A stretch of 64,000 nucleotides of DNA from an uncultured Formosa sp. (GCF_947500765.1 NZ_CANMTH010000001.1:620001-684000), one strand, 5' to 3'. Numbered from the stretch's first letter, positions 47,813-58,267 are shown. Notes: generated from the letters alone by a model not told the origin. Numbers and translations: made by a program.

Positions 47813-49798
47813 ATGAAGCATATTCTTTTTGCCCTATTATTAACAATTAGTCTATCTGCTTTTTCTCAAATTTTAGATCCTGTAAAATGGTCTACAGCTG
47901 TAGAAAAAGTTTCAGACACAGAATATAAATTAATTTCGACTGCAAACATAGATACAAGTTGGCATTTATACTCGCAATTTGTACCAGAAAATGGTCCTAT
48001 TCCAACAACCTTTATTTATGATAATTCTGAAGAGACATTTACTTTAGAAGGCAATACATTAGAAGGAAAAGGGCATACCATATTCGACCCAGTGTTTGAA
48101 ATGGAGATTAAGTTTTTTGAAGGTCAAGCACAGTTTGTGCAACATATAAAAATATCTTCTGCCATTCAAAAAATTGAAGGATTTGTAGAATATATGGTTT
48201 GTGATGATGCTCAATGTATGCCTCCAACAGAAGTTGAATTAGAATTTATTTTAGACGGAAATACAAAGGGAGCTGCTACAATTACAGAAAAAGCAAAAGA
48301 AACTCCTGTAAAAGTTTCAGAAAAACATATTGAAAAAGAAGAAAAAACAGCGACCAATAAAGGGCTTTGGTCTATCTTTTTTATCGCATTCTTATCTGGT
48401 TTTGCAGCGCTATTAACACCATGCGTATTTCCTATGATTCCTATGACGGTGAGCTTCTTTACTAAGCAAAGTAAAAACAAAGCTTCTGGAATTAAAAATG
48501 CGATTATTTACGGTGTTAGTATTATTGTTATTTATGTATTGTTAGGAACTGCTGTAACAGGAATTTTTGGTGCAAGTGCTTTAAATGCATTATCTACAAA
48601 TGTGTGGTTTAACGTTATTTTCTTTGTGTTATTAGTCGTTTTTGCAGTTTCATTTTTAGGGGCTTTCGAAATAGTTTTACCAAATTCATGGGCAAACAAA
48701 GTCGATTCTCAAGCCGATCGTGGTGGTTTAGTCGGGATTTTCTTTATGGCTTTAGCGTTAGCAATAGTCTCTTTTTCTTGTACGGGACCTATTGTAGGCA
48801 CACTTTTAGTAGAATCGGCTTCTAAAGGAGGAGTAGCTCCAATTATTGGAATGTTCGGATTTTCTTTAGCTATTGCTTTGCCATTTGCTTTATTTGCAGC
48901 ATTCCCAGGCTGGTTAAATTCTTTACCAAAATCGGGAGGTTGGTTAAATACAGTGAAAGTGGTTTTAGGATTTTTAGAACTGGCTTTAGCTTTTAAATTT
49001 TTATCGAACGCCGATTTAGTATTACAACTTCATGTCTTAGAACGTGAAGTGTTTATCGCTATTTGGATCGCCATTTTTGGAACCCTCGCGTTTTATTTAT
49101 TCGGAAAAATACAATTACCACACGATTCTCCGTTGCCTCATATTTCTGTTGGTCGATTAAGTTTAGGTCTTATCGTGTTAACATTTACTATTTATATGAT
49201 TCCAGGGCTTTGGGGGGCGCCTTTAAATATTATTAGTGCATTCCCGCCACCACAAGAATATAGCGAATCGCCTTATGGTGTTGGGTTTTCTAAAATTGGT
49301 GGAGGTGCAGCAAGGGCCGAAGCTCATGGCGAATTGCCTGATGGCGCACATTTATTAGCTCCTCACGATATTATGGCGTTTAACGATTATGATAAAGGTG
49401 TTGCTTATGCTAAAAAAGTAGGAAAACCAATCATGCTAGATTTTACGGGTTGGGCATGTGTAAATTGTAGAAAGATGGAACAAAAGGTTTGGCCAGAACC
49501 AGGTGTTTTAAGTATTTTGAAAAACGATGTGGTTTTAATTTCGTTATATGTAGATGATAAACGTCCGTTAGCAGAAGGCGATGTAGTAGAATCTCAATTA
49601 AAACCAGGTAAGACATTAAAATATATTGGACAAAAATGGAGTGAGATGCAAACCATTAAATACAAGTCTAATTCGCAACCTTTTTATGTGATTATAGATC
49701 ATGCCGAAGACAAATTAGTAGAACCTGTGGCTTATCTTCCTGATGCAGAATTGTATCAAAATTGGTTAGAAGAAGGCCTTCGTAAGTTTAAAAAATAG
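47813..49798 (+). CDS. dsbD: DsbD-like thiol:disulfide interchange protein
   Basis: 661 aa membrane protein that moves reducing equivalents from cytoplasmic thioredoxin to the periplasm. Signal peptide at about 1-18; N-terminal DsbD-alpha-type domain (about 20-150) with a Cys pair in [10 protein letters not shown]; eight-span CcdA-like core with [12 protein letters not shown] and [11 protein letters not shown]-terminal thioredoxin domain with CVNC (Cys549 and Cys552). The three redox modules are complete. It is followed by a terminator. The partner proteins are not in the window. Confidence 0.93.
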   Translation: MKHILFALLLTISLSAFSQILDPVKWSTAVEKVSDTEYKLISTANIDTSWHLYSQFVPENGPIPTTFIYDNSEETFTLEGNTLEGKGHTIFDPVFEMEIKFFEGQAQFVQHIKISSAIQKIEGFVEYMVCDDAQCMPPTEVELEFILDGNTKGAATITEKAKETPVKVSEKHIEKEEKTATNKGLWSIFFIAFLSGFAALLTPCVFPMIPMTVSFFTKQSKNKASGIKNAIIYGVSIIVIYVLLGTAVTGIFGASALNALSTNVWFNVIFFVLLVVFAVSFLGAFEIVLPNSWANKVDSQADRGGLVGIFFMALALAIVSFSCTGPIVGTLLVESASKGGVAPIIGMFGFSLAIALPFALFAAFPGWLNSLPKSGGWLNTVKVVLGFLELALAFKFLSNADLVLQLHVLEREVFIAIWIAIFGTLAFYLFGKIQLPHDSPLPHISVGRLSLGLIVLTFTIYMIPGLWGAPLNIISAFPPPQEYSESPYGVGFSKIGGGAARAEAHGELPDGAHLLAPHDIMAFNDYDKGVAYAKKVGKPIMLDFTGWACVNCRKMEQKVWPEPGVLSILKNDVVLISLYVDDKRPLAEGDVVESQLKPGKTLKYIGQKWSEMQTIKYKSNSQPFYVIIDHAEDKLVEPVAYLPDAELYQNWLEEGLRKFKK

Positions 49799-49832
49799 AA
49801 ACCTGTTTGATTTAAGTTTCGTTTAAAAAATT

Positions 49833-49870
49833 AAAAGCCTCCATTATTATATTTAATAATGGAGGCTTTT
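49833..49870. terminator. Bidirectional terminator after the dsbD-like gene
   Basis: A 16-bp perfect stem (AAAAGCCTCCATTATT and complement, 49855-49870) with a 6-base loop, T run on the plus strand and A run on the other side, between convergent genes. Confidence 0.92.
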
Positions 49871-49895
49871 TTATGAAGTAAATACGAGTATGATT

Positions 49896-50888
49896 TTAGA
49901 GTTTTATAATACGATTTAAATCGGCTTCAGAAACTGTTAAAAGACCTGGTTTAGTTAAACGTTTAGTCATTTCTCTCCAGTTATTATCTTTCTCAAAAAT
50001 AGATTTAAAAAGCGGTAATGCTTCATCTAATTGTCCGGAATTTGCCATGGCAATTGCCGTCCAATATTTCATTTCTAAATTTTCAGGAAACATGTTTTGT
50101 GCAGTTCCGTAGGCAGTCATTGCTTTTTTCATGTCTCCATGCTCGACAGCCAAATCGCCTTCATTCATAAAATTATAGGCATTATGTACTTTTAGTAAGC
50201 GGTCTAATTCTTTTATAGGATTATCGCTATCTTCAACATTTAAGTCTACTAATTTGTCTTGCCAAGTATTTTCTGTCAATTTAGGACCTACAACAATAAG
50301 TGCGGCCGATTGTCTGCCTCGAATATCTCCGCCTGCAGCCTGAGCCGCTTGTAAAACTTTAATTACACGTTCTGCTAAAGGTAAATTACTGTATGTTTTA
50401 AAAGCGCCTTCCATGGCAGGCACAACATTGTCGTTTAACATCATATTTGCTTGAACAGAAAAATTGTCGCCTACAATTTGATGGGCAGATTCTACACAAT
50501 TTGCTCCCGTAAATGCATTTACAGCTCCATTAACATCTAACATAGCCACTTGCCGAAAATCTCGACCTTCATCTTTTTTAACCAAAATTTGTAATGCGTC
50601 TTTAGCAGATGTTCCGTTTTGCATTAATTCTAATCCGTTCGGACCATATGCAGGATTAACAAAAGATTGTGTGGCAACAACGCCAACTCCAGATTTTCCC
50701 CAAGCCACAATACTTCCTACATTAAACCAATGGCTTTGCACGCCAACGGCCATTTCACCTGTTTTTACATCTCTAGCTACAATAGAGAATGTGTGTGCGA
50801 ATTGATCTTTATAAACTTGAGAGTAAGAAAGCTGTGATACTAATAATAGAACCATTATTAGTGCTAATTTTGGTGTGAGTGTTTTCAT
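49896..50888 (-). CDS. DUF1028 family protein with TPR-like C-terminus, exported
   Basis: 330 aa. The signal peptide is about residues 1-23 (ending LSYSQ). The DUF1028 core (about 30-235) begins HTFSIVARDVKTGEMAVGVQSHWFNVGS and resembles Ntn-hydrolase folds; a C-terminal region (about 245-320) has helical TPR-like units (AVEHGDMKKAMTAYGTAQN). The enzymatic activity of DUF1028 is not established. It is followed downstream by a convergent terminator. Confidence 0.85.
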   Translation of the reverse strand: MKTLTPKLALIMVLLLVSQLSYSQVYKDQFAHTFSIVARDVKTGEMAVGVQSHWFNVGSIVAWGKSGVGVVATQSFVNPAYGPNGLELMQNGTSAKDALQILVKKDEGRDFRQVAMLDVNGAVNAFTGANCVESAHQIVGDNFSVQANMMLNDNVVPAMEGAFKTYSNLPLAERVIKVLQAAQAAGGDIRGRQSAALIVVGPKLTENTWQDKLVDLNVEDSDNPIKELDRLLKVHNAYNFMNEGDLAVEHGDMKKAMTAYGTAQNMFPENLEMKYWTAIAMANSGQLDEALPLFKSIFEKDNNWREMTKRLTKPGLLTVSEADLNRIIKL

Positions 50889-50944
50889 TTTATAATAATA
50901 AGTTAACTTTTTTAAATGATAGGATTAGTGTTTTTATTACTGAA

Positions 50945-51706
50945 TTAATAATCCATTAAATCAGGATATTTGAATGTGAAATTTAATGTTGATATTAATT
51001 TCTTCGGACTTATAATTTTATAATCATTAGAAGCTTTTAAATCTAATATGGGATGTAGTCTACCAACTTTAGCCATTTCTTTTATATAAAAGTCTGAGCG
51101 TTTAGGATGAGAGTGTGCACAGGCATTAAAGGTCTCGTTCCAAATATTTTGTTTAATTATAGATGTTAAAATACGAATACAATCATCTTGATGAATAAGG
51201 TTTACAAAACCTTCAGGATTAGGAATCGTATTATGCGATCTAATAAAATTTCCAGGTTTTCTAGTGTATCCAAACAACCCTCCAAACCGTACTATAGTCG
51301 TTTCAAAGTTTGTATTCTTACTAAACAGAGTTTCAATTTGAGCTAGCGGATTATTGTTTGTTTCATTTTCTTCTGTAACTACAGTATTTGTACTAGGATA
51401 AACCGAAGTTGAGCTAATAAAAATAACTTTTTTAATACTAGAAGCTTCAATGTGATTTATAAGCTTTTTAAAAGCTTCTATGTCTTTAGAGGTAATTAAG
51501 ATGATTAAAATATCTGAATCGAGAAATTCAATATTTAATGATTCCGCATTTATATTGATTAGATATGGCCTTATACCAACCAATTTAAGTTTGGGCAATT
51601 TATCTGTTTGTGTTGTAGATCCTTTTACGTTATAGCTTTCTTTTATCAACCTTTCAGCAAGAGGGAAACCGAGCCATCCGCAGCCTAAAATACTTATGTT
51701 TTGCAT
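50945..51706 (-). CDS. NAD(P)-binding Rossmann protein, YeeZ/SDR-like
   Basis: 253 aa. The N-terminus ISILGCGWLGFPLAERL (4-20) carries a dinucleotide-binding GxGxxG motif, followed by KGSTT. An SDR-like strand IKKVIFISSTSVYPS and the later VRFGGLFGYTRKPGNFI resemble atypical epimerases of the YeeZ group. The YxxxK dyad is not obvious, so catalysis as a classical epimerase is doubtful. It lies upstream of the DUF1028 gene (56-base gap) on the same strand. Confidence 0.8.
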   Translation of the reverse strand: MQNISILGCGWLGFPLAERLIKESYNVKGSTTQTDKLPKLKLVGIRPYLININAESLNIEFLDSDILIILITSKDIEAFKKLINHIEASSIKKVIFISSTSVYPSTNTVVTEENETNNNPLAQIETLFSKNTNFETTIVRFGGLFGYTRKPGNFIRSHNTIPNPEGFVNLIHQDDCIRILTSIIKQNIWNETFNACAHSHPKRSDFYIKEMAKVGRLHPILDLKASNDYKIISPKKLISTLNFTFKYPDLMDY

Positions 51707-51922
51707 TTTGATTATAAGTTTTTTATAAGATATATTTTTTCAATTAGAAAAAAACTATAATTCATAACAATGTGTGTGAAAATTTCGTAATTTTTAGCCT
51801 TATTTTTTATGATTATCTTTTAAATATATAATTTTTATCAACGTATTTGTAGAATATGATGCTTTTTTAATGTGAATTGTTAAATATTGAATAAAGAAAT
51901 ACTATTAAAACAAAACAAATTT

Positions 51923-52507
51923 ATGGAACAAACTACAGTAACAATTAAAGACAATTCAGCAAATCCAGGCCCTTTAGGGCTTTTAGCTTTTGGAATGACA
52001 ACCGTATTATTAAACCTACATAATGCAGGGCTATATGACATGAATTCTATGATTTTAGCAATGGGAATTTTTTATGGAGGTATGGCGCAAATTGTAGCAG
52101 GTATTTTAGAATCTAAAAAGAATAATAGCTTTGGGATGACTGCATTTATTTCTTACGGATTTTTCTGGCTCACTCTTGTGGGGTTAATTTTAATGCCAAA
52201 GATGGGGGTGTTCGAAGGACCCTCTGTTGGAGGGATGGTCGCATATTTAATTATGTGGGGCATTTTTACGGGACTTCTTTTTATTGGTACATTAAAAATA
52301 AATAAAGCCTTACAGTTTGTTTTTGCGAGTTTAGCCGTGTTATTTTTCTTATTAGCTTTAGGAGATTATACAGGAAATGAGACCATTAAAACCATTACAG
52401 GAATAGAAGGCATTATTTGTGGGGCTTCGGCAATTTATGCGGGTGTTGGTACTTTGCTAAACGAAGTTTATGGCAGAACACTTATGCCTTTAGGTACTGT
52501 TAAATAG
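51923..52507 (+). CDS. satP: Acetate uptake transporter (GPR1/FUN34/SatP family)
   Basis: 194 aa inner-membrane protein with six spans that imports acetate or succinate with protons. I take ATG 51923 ([21 protein letters not shown]); a TTG 36 bases upstream is less likely. The family signature [14 protein letters not shown] is at the N-terminus, and the second half has [24 protein letters not shown]. No acs or ackA gene is nearby. Confidence 0.93.
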   Translation: MEQTTVTIKDNSANPGPLGLLAFGMTTVLLNLHNAGLYDMNSMILAMGIFYGGMAQIVAGILESKKNNSFGMTAFISYGFFWLTLVGLILMPKMGVFEGPSVGGMVAYLIMWGIFTGLLFIGTLKINKALQFVFASLAVLFFLLALGDYTGNETIKTITGIEGIICGASAIYAGVGTLLNEVYGRTLMPLGTVK

Positions 52508-52549
52508 CTAAAATAGTCGGATTTATAAGTAAATAGAAACGTTCGTGAA

Positions 52550-52594
52550 AACACTAAGATTTAGTGTTCCGAATTTTAAGGAAAACCAACACTA
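52550..52594. promoter_or_regulatory. Cluster of AACACTAA half-sites before the ypfJ-like promoter
   Basis: AACACTAA (52550-52557), its complement TTAGTGTT (52560-52567), and AACACTAA again (52587-52594). The last copy ends 7 bases before the -33 element. The spacing suits a regulator site; no protein can be named. Confidence 0.35.
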
Positions 52595-52601
52595 AATTTA
52601 T

Positions 52602-52633
52602 ATTGTACATTTAAATAGAGTAGGTTACATTTG
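52602..52633 (+). promoter_or_regulatory. Promoter of the metalloprotease gene
   Basis: TTG (52602-52604), 21-base spacer, TACATTTG (52626-52633): matches the Bacteroidetes consensus. The ATG follows 33 bases later. Confidence 0.72.
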
Positions 52634-52666
52634 ATTGATTTTTTAAACTAAATAATACGTACAATT

Positions 52667-53569
52667 ATGAAATGGCAAGGCAGAAGGCAAAGTTCTAATG
52701 TGGAGGATAGAAGAGGTCAAGGTAGATCAGGATCAGGAAGTGGGTTTGGAGGTATAAGCCCAATGTTATTGATACCGTTAGTAAAAATGCTATTCTCTAA
52801 AAAAGGATTAATAGTTGTTGCAATTGTAGCTGTATTTTCTTTTGTTACGGGATATAATCCTTTAAATTTAGTGAGTGGTTTTCTTGGGGGCGGACTAATT
52901 CAAACAGAATCATCAACATATCAACCCACAGCTAAAGATGAAGAACTTGCCGAATTTAGTAAGACAATTCTTGCTAGTACTGAAGATGTTTGGAATCAAT
53001 TATTAACAAATTATCGCGAACCTACTCTAGTGTTGTTTACAGGATCTGTAACTTCTGCTTGTGGTACTGCATCTAGTGCAACAGGACCTTTTTATTGTCC
53101 TGGAGATGAAAAATTATATTTAGATCTTAGCTTTTTTGATGATATGGAACGCCAGATGAATGCTCCAGGAGATTTTGCTCAAGCTTATGTAATTGCTCAT
53201 GAAGTTGGTCATCATATTCAGAAAATTATGGGTATTTCAGATAAAATGCAACAATTAAGAGGTCAGTTAAGTGAAACCGAGTATAATAAATATTCTGTAC
53301 GCGTAGAACTTCAAGCCGATTTTTTTGCAGGTGTTTGGGCATACCATTCTCAAGCCATGACACAAATGATGGAAAGCGGAGATTTAGAAGAAGCCTTAAA
53401 TGCCGCAAATGCAATTGGGGACGATCGTTTACAAAAACAAGCTACTGGGCGTGTCGTGCCAGATTCGTTTACACATGGTACGTCTGCACAACGTATGCGT
53501 TGGTTTAAAAAAGGATTCGAATCTGGAGATGTGTCTCAAGGCGATACATTTAATGCTAATCCGCTTTAA
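52667..53569 (+). CDS. YpfJ-type neutral zinc metallopeptidase
   Basis: 300 aa. A basic Gly/Ser/Arg-rich N-terminus (MKWQGRRQSSNVEDRRGQ) is followed by one membrane span (about 48-63). The globular domain contains the zinc motif HEVGHH and a downstream VRVELQADFFAGVW that supplies the third ligand, matching the YpfJ/zinc_peptidase family. The likely topology is anchored with the catalytic domain outside the cytoplasm. The substrate is unknown. Confidence 0.9.
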   Translation: MKWQGRRQSSNVEDRRGQGRSGSGSGFGGISPMLLIPLVKMLFSKKGLIVVAIVAVFSFVTGYNPLNLVSGFLGGGLIQTESSTYQPTAKDEELAEFSKTILASTEDVWNQLLTNYREPTLVLFTGSVTSACGTASSATGPFYCPGDEKLYLDLSFFDDMERQMNAPGDFAQAYVIAHEVGHHIQKIMGISDKMQQLRGQLSETEYNKYSVRVELQADFFAGVWAYHSQAMTQMMESGDLEEALNAANAIGDDRLQKQATGRVVPDSFTHGTSAQRMRWFKKGFESGDVSQGDTFNANPL

Positions 53570-53615
53570 GAATAAGTATTTTGAAACTTTTTTAGACAGC
53601 TTAAATTGAATTAAA

Positions 53616-54449
53616 ATGAGTGAATATGCTATGGATAGAAACAGTTTGTCTAAACTAATTCTAGAAAGATTAACTGGCGAGAAAGACGCTTTAAAACATC
53701 AATATGAAGTGTCAAAACATAAAATCGGATATTTTTATTTAGACGATATTTTACCCAAGGAACTTGTCGAACAGATTCACAATCAATTTCCTTTAGCAGA
53801 AGAGATGGTGCTAAAAAAAAGCTTACGTGAATACAAACATGTAGCTGCACAAATGGATAAATATAATCCGATCTTGGAAGAAGCTATTTATGCTTTTCAG
53901 GATAAGGCTATAGTGAAACTGATAAGCGAAATTTGTGGTATTGATGATTTATATCCTGATGAAAATTTATATGCAGGAGGACTTTCAGCTATGCAAAACG
54001 GACAGTTTTTAAATCCGCATTTAGATAATTCTCATGATAAAGATAGAAATCGTTGGCGTGTTTTAAATTTATTGTATTACGTGTCTCCTGATTGGAATGA
54101 TAACAATGGCGGGCACCTAGAACTTTGGCCAAACGGACTAGAATCGCCTCAAACTATAGTGCATTCTAAATGTAACAGATTGGTTGTTATGGCTACTCAT
54201 AAAAAATCATGGCATTCTGTAAGCCCCGTTACTGCAAATGCATCAAGACAATGTGTGTCTAATTATTACTTTTCAAATAGTCCGTTACAAACTACAGATA
54301 CATTTCATGTAACCACATTTAGAGGGAGACCAGAACAAAAAATAACCAATCAGATTCTTAAGCTAGATTCATTTTTACGTATGAGTCTTAGAAAAATATT
54401 TAAAAAGGGAATTGTTGAAAATCCACACGTTTACAAAAAGGATGAATAA
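53616..54449 (+). CDS. 2-oxoglutarate / Fe(II)-dependent oxygenase
   Basis: 277 aa with a double-stranded beta-helix oxygenase core: iron ligands His135-x-Asp137 (in NPHLDNSHD) and a distal His200 in KKSWHSVSPV. LNLLYYVSPDW and GGHLELW surround the core as in prolyl-4-hydroxylase-like families. The hydroxylation target cannot be predicted. It starts 46 bases after the protease stop on the same strand and ends 9 bases before the convergent MFS gene. Confidence 0.85.
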   Translation: MSEYAMDRNSLSKLILERLTGEKDALKHQYEVSKHKIGYFYLDDILPKELVEQIHNQFPLAEEMVLKKSLREYKHVAAQMDKYNPILEEAIYAFQDKAIVKLISEICGIDDLYPDENLYAGGLSAMQNGQFLNPHLDNSHDKDRNRWRVLNLLYYVSPDWNDNNGGHLELWPNGLESPQTIVHSKCNRLVVMATHKKSWHSVSPVTANASRQCVSNYYFSNSPLQTTDTFHVTTFRGRPEQKITNQILKLDSFLRMSLRKIFKKGIVENPHVYKKDE

Positions 54450-54458
54450 CAATTGGTA

Positions 54459-55661
54459 CTAAACTGTCGTACGTTCATTTTTTAAAGCAATTAATCCTAA
54501 AATAGGACCTACAGCTAATGCGATATATACGTATGTAGGCGTTATTATAGACTGTAAGAATCCTAAAGTTTGTATACTTACTATGGTAATGGCATATCCA
54601 ATACAATTTACAATAGTTAGAGCGCTACCTTTGGCATGAGATGCTGTGTTATGAGCCACTAATGTGGAAAATAAAGGAGAATCTGCAACAACAAACATAC
54701 CCCAAATTATCATGAAAATAATAAAAAATTGACTAGAGTTTAGGTGAAAACTTAATGGTGAAATTAAACAACATATAGCAGAAACTAATAGTATAAAAAA
54801 CGCTGATAGTTTTAAGCCTTTAATAGAAGATAACCAACCGCTAATAATACAGCCTAAGCTTCCTATTCCTATAATTAAAAAAGAATATAATGCAATATCT
54901 AAATGGGCATCAGGATGTAGACTGTTATATGTTTTTATCATAATTGGTGTAAAAGCCCAAAAGGCATACAATTCCCACATGTGCCCAAAATAACCGTAAG
55001 CAGCAGCTTTAAAAGCTCGGTTTTGAAAAAGCTTAGTGAGTGCTAAAAGATCTATTTTGGTACTGTGTTTTCTAAACGGACCATTTGGTACAAAGGTTAA
55101 AATAATAAGTCCTCCAAATAGAGAAAGAAAAGAGGTGGTGTAAATAACAATTTCCCAAGGTAGATGTTGGGTAATATTGCTTAAAAGATGAGGGAATGCA
55201 GTACCTAAAACCAATGCGCCTACTAAAAGACCAAGTGCTTTACCTAAGCCTGTGTTGTAATAATCTGCGGCAATTTTCATGCCTACAGGATAAATTCCGG
55301 CAAGGAAAAAACCAGTTATAAATCGTAACAATAATAACACGGTTAGAGATTGCCCTTTTAAGACTATTCCAAGATTAAAAACAGCCGCTAAGACTGCACT
55401 TATCATAAAAACTTTAGAAGGGGAATACCGATCTGCAATTGTAAATAAAGCAAATACAAATGTTCCTATAATAAATCCAAATTGCACAGAAGATGTTAAG
55501 AAACTCAATACAGACGGATCTAGTTGATAGACAAGAATAAGCTCATCCATAACGCCATTTCCAGCAAACCAAAGCGACGTACAACAAAATTGAGAGATAA
55601 TAATTAACGGTAAAATTTTTTTCGGTATCTGTTCTGTTTGGTTTTGTTTTGAGTTTGTCAT
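54459..55661 (-). CDS. MFS transporter
   Basis: 400 aa with twelve predicted membrane spans and the MFS loop-2/3-type motif FALFTIADRYSPSKVF (about 65-80). Substrate unknown. It is the last gene of a three-gene run (PNPOx-like, double ABC ATPase, MFS) with a 16-base gap to the ATPase. An MFS pump does not need an ATPase, so co-transcription may reflect a shared condition rather than a complex. Confidence 0.85.
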   Translation of the reverse strand: MTNSKQNQTEQIPKKILPLIIISQFCCTSLWFAGNGVMDELILVYQLDPSVLSFLTSSVQFGFIIGTFVFALFTIADRYSPSKVFMISAVLAAVFNLGIVLKGQSLTVLLLLRFITGFFLAGIYPVGMKIAADYYNTGLGKALGLLVGALVLGTAFPHLLSNITQHLPWEIVIYTTSFLSLFGGLIILTFVPNGPFRKHSTKIDLLALTKLFQNRAFKAAAYGYFGHMWELYAFWAFTPIMIKTYNSLHPDAHLDIALYSFLIIGIGSLGCIISGWLSSIKGLKLSAFFILLVSAICCLISPLSFHLNSSQFFIIFMIIWGMFVVADSPLFSTLVAHNTASHAKGSALTIVNCIGYAITIVSIQTLGFLQSIITPTYVYIALAVGPILGLIALKNERTTV

Positions 55662-55677
55662 TTACATGTTTTGCTAA

Positions 55678-56928
55678 CTACTTAGGTATTATTATGTTTC
55701 CTATAGAACCTTTTTCAGTGCGCTCTAATTGGAAAATAAATGATGGTTTTAGCTCAGGTTCTGTTTTATGCGATACATATAAAATAGCCGTGTTACTTTC
55801 TTTAGAAATTTTTTGAACTAAATTGATAAACATGCTTGCTCCTTGATCATCTAAACCAACTGTAGGTTCATCAAGAATTAGTAAAAGCGGGTGCTTAATC
55901 ATGGCTCTGCAAATTAAAATTAATCGCTTGTTGGTTTCAGATAGATAATAGTAATTAGTGTTTTTAATAGTGTCTAATCCTATTAGTTGTAACCATTGCT
56001 TTGCTAAATTAACCTCTAAATCTGTTGGTTTTGTATACAAGCCAATGCTATCTTTTAATCCTGAAATTACCATGTTTAAGGCTGAGTGTTGACCTTTAAA
56101 TAAATGCATCATACTTGGTGTAAAATACCCAATGTTTTGCTTTATATCCCAGACCGTTTCTCCAGAACCTCTCTTTTTTCCAAATAAAAATACATTCTGT
56201 CCATAAGCTTTCGGATTGTCTCCAATTATCATAGTAACAAGCGTAGATTTACCAGTACCATTCTCGCCTTTTAATTCCCAAAATTCACCTTGTTTAATAC
56301 ACCAAGTAATGTTATTTAAAATGGATTTGTCGTTATAAGATACATTAACTTTCTTAAGATCTATTAATTCTATAGGTAGCGTGTTTTTAGATTCTGAAAT
56401 AGGTTTTGGTAACGGATTATTAAAGTTTAATGTTGGTTTGTTTTGTACTTCAAGTAAAAATTCTGAAATGGGTTGTATTACACATGTATTATCTTCAAGT
56501 TTTAAAAGATATTGTGCATAAGGCATGATCTCATCTGTTCGACTAAAAAACTGAATAATAGGAATATCTTTAGATAGAGTTGTTAAACGCGCTTTTAATT
56601 CAGCTACATTTTTTACATCTAAGGAGTCAAATGGGTTTACAATGACTAAAAATTGAGGATTTCCTTTTAATAAATGATCGAATAATAACTTTCTGCGCTC
56701 ACCACTAGAAAGCGTTAATAATTGTCTTTTAGAGTCTTGAGTTAAGGTGAAGTCGTCGTGTAATAATTCAGCCTTCACATATTCATCTAAAGTGGTATTC
56801 GATAAAAAAGTGCCTTGCTTGCCTTTTAAATTAGTTAATAGAGGATGCTCTGAGGTTGTTATAATTTGTAAGTGTTCCTCTGGTGTTGGCGTTCTGGTAT
56901 AACGTATAGCAATATGTGTATGTGTCAT
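55678..56928 (-). CDS. ModF/PhrA-like tandem ABC ATPase with degenerate first domain
   Basis: 416 aa, soluble, two ABC modules. The first (about 1-165) has a recognisable signature LSSGERRK and a Walker-B-like VIVNPFDSLD but no Walker A. The second (about 185-416) has an intact Walker A GENGTGKST, a weak signature LSETNKR, and Walker B LLILDEPTVGLD followed by a H-loop VSHK. ModF proteins have this tandem form. There are no modABC genes nearby, so a molybdate role is not supported. It is 1 base after the PNPOx-like stop. Confidence 0.82.
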   Translation of the reverse strand: MTHTHIAIRYTRTPTPEEHLQIITTSEHPLLTNLKGKQGTFLSNTTLDEYVKAELLHDDFTLTQDSKRQLLTLSSGERRKLLFDHLLKGNPQFLVIVNPFDSLDVKNVAELKARLTTLSKDIPIIQFFSRTDEIMPYAQYLLKLEDNTCVIQPISEFLLEVQNKPTLNFNNPLPKPISESKNTLPIELIDLKKVNVSYNDKSILNNITWCIKQGEFWELKGENGTGKSTLVTMIIGDNPKAYGQNVFLFGKKRGSGETVWDIKQNIGYFTPSMMHLFKGQHSALNMVISGLKDSIGLYTKPTDLEVNLAKQWLQLIGLDTIKNTNYYYLSETNKRLILICRAMIKHPLLLILDEPTVGLDDQGASMFINLVQKISKESNTAILYVSHKTEPELKPSFIFQLERTEKGSIGNIIIPK

Positions 56929-56929
56929 T

Positions 56930-57472
56930 TTACTTACTAATTTGTGTTTCGAAACCGTCTATACTTTTAGTGTTTTTATCTATCCAATATTGTTCAATAC
57001 CATCTTGTCCTTTTTGATTGGCCCAATCGTCTAACGTAGTGCGTTCCGAACTGTAATCCATAAACGGAACTCCAAATCCACAAGATGTTTGTACTAAATC
57101 TATGTTCATTTCAATAATTTGTCTAGATCCAACTGCATCAGGAAAAAGCGCACTATGCTTTTGGAAAGCTTCATCTCTAGGGTGAAAAATAGTTGCATTG
57201 CCGTAAAGTCTTAAAATAAGCGGTTTGCCTTCAAACGCACAGAACATAATGGTCATGCGGTTGTTTTGTAAAAGATGAGCCGCAGTTTCGTTACCGCTTC
57301 CAGTTAAATTTAACCACACAATTTTATTTTTATTAATGACTCTAAAACTATCGGTTCCTTTAGGAGAGATATTAACACGACCTTCTGTTGCAGCTGTACC
57401 AACAAAAAAGATATGCTGATTTTTAATAAACGTTGCTATATGTGGTGCAATATGATCTGTTTTTTTACCCAT
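56930..57472 (-). CDS. Pyridoxamine 5'-phosphate oxidase family protein
   Basis: 180 aa split-barrel flavin-binding fold. The N-terminus HIATFIKNQHIFFVGTAATEGRVNISPKG is typical of PNPOx-like proteins, and VWLNLTGSGNETAAHLLQNNRMTIMFCAF continues the barrel. It lacks the C-terminal part of true PdxH, so FMN or F420 binding and a different reaction are more likely. First gene of the operon with the tandem ABC ATPase and MFS. Confidence 0.85.
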   Translation of the reverse strand: MGKKTDHIAPHIATFIKNQHIFFVGTAATEGRVNISPKGTDSFRVINKNKIVWLNLTGSGNETAAHLLQNNRMTIMFCAFEGKPLILRLYGNATIFHPRDEAFQKHSALFPDAVGSRQIIEMNIDLVQTSCGFGVPFMDYSSERTTLDDWANQKGQDGIEQYWIDKNTKSIDGFETQISK

Positions 57473-57508
57473 GTTTATTCTATTTTAATGATGGAAAGGT
57501 GTAAAAAT

Positions 57509-57559
57509 AAAACATCTACTTTCTAACTTACGCTTTGTGAGTTAAAAAGTAGATGTTTT
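57509..57559 (-). terminator. Terminator after aqpZ
   Basis: A 12-bp stem (AAAACATCTACT and complement) encloses a second dyad (TAACTTAC / GTGAGTTA). On the minus strand it follows the aqpZ stop and precedes the PNPOx-like start. Confidence 0.75.
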
Positions 57560-57577
57560 TATTAAAGAGTTTGAGAT

Positions 57578-58267
57578 TTAGTCTTCTTTTTCTGGTGAAA
57601 TAAATTTATAAACTAAACCAGCAATTATAGCACCAACAATAGGTGCAACCCAAAACAACCATAATTGACCTAAGGCCCAGTCGCCAACAAATAGGGCTTG
57701 ACTAGTACTTCTTGCAGGGTTAACAGAAGTGTTTGTTACAGGAATACTAATTAAGTGAATAAGTGTTAAACCTAAACCAATTGCTAGTCCAGCAAAACCT
57801 TTTGGTGCTTTAGAGTGTGTTGCTCCTAGAATAATCATTAAAAACATAAACGTCATAACGATTTCTGAAGTTAATGCCGATATGATATTAAAACCGCCAG
57901 GAGAATGTTCTCCATAACCATTGGCCGCAAACCCTCCTAATTCGAAACCTGGTTTCCCTGAAGCGATTAAATATAAAATTCCTGCTCCTAAAATACCACC
58001 AAGTACTTGCGCAATAATGTAAGGAACAACGTCTTTTTTATCGAAACGTCCTCCAACAGTAAGTCCAATTGTTACCGCTGGATTTAAATGGCAACCTGAA
58101 ATATGCCCAATAGCATAAGCCATTGTTAAAACGGTTAGACCAAAAGCCATTGCGACTCCTACAAATCCAATTCCTAATTCTGGATATCCAGCTGCTAATA
58201 CAGCGCTACCACATCCTCCTAATACAAGCCACATTGTGCCTATAAATTCTGCTACTAATTTTTTCAT
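57578..58267 (-). CDS. aqpZ: Aquaporin Z
   Basis: 229 aa water channel with six spans and two half-helices. Both NPA motifs are intact (HLNPAVTIG and [11 protein letters not shown]), and the Arg of the selectivity filter follows the second. N-terminus [23 protein letters not shown] matches AqpZ. His and Cys-rich filter context and lack of the Asp typical of GlpF support water rather than glycerol. Transcribed alone. Confidence 0.95.
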   Translation of the reverse strand: MKKLVAEFIGTMWLVLGGCGSAVLAAGYPELGIGFVGVAMAFGLTVLTMAYAIGHISGCHLNPAVTIGLTVGGRFDKKDVVPYIIAQVLGGILGAGILYLIASGKPGFELGGFAANGYGEHSPGGFNIISALTSEIVMTFMFLMIILGATHSKAPKGFAGLAIGLGLTLIHLISIPVTNTSVNPARSTSQALFVGDWALGQLWLFWVAPIVGAIIAGLVYKFISPEKED

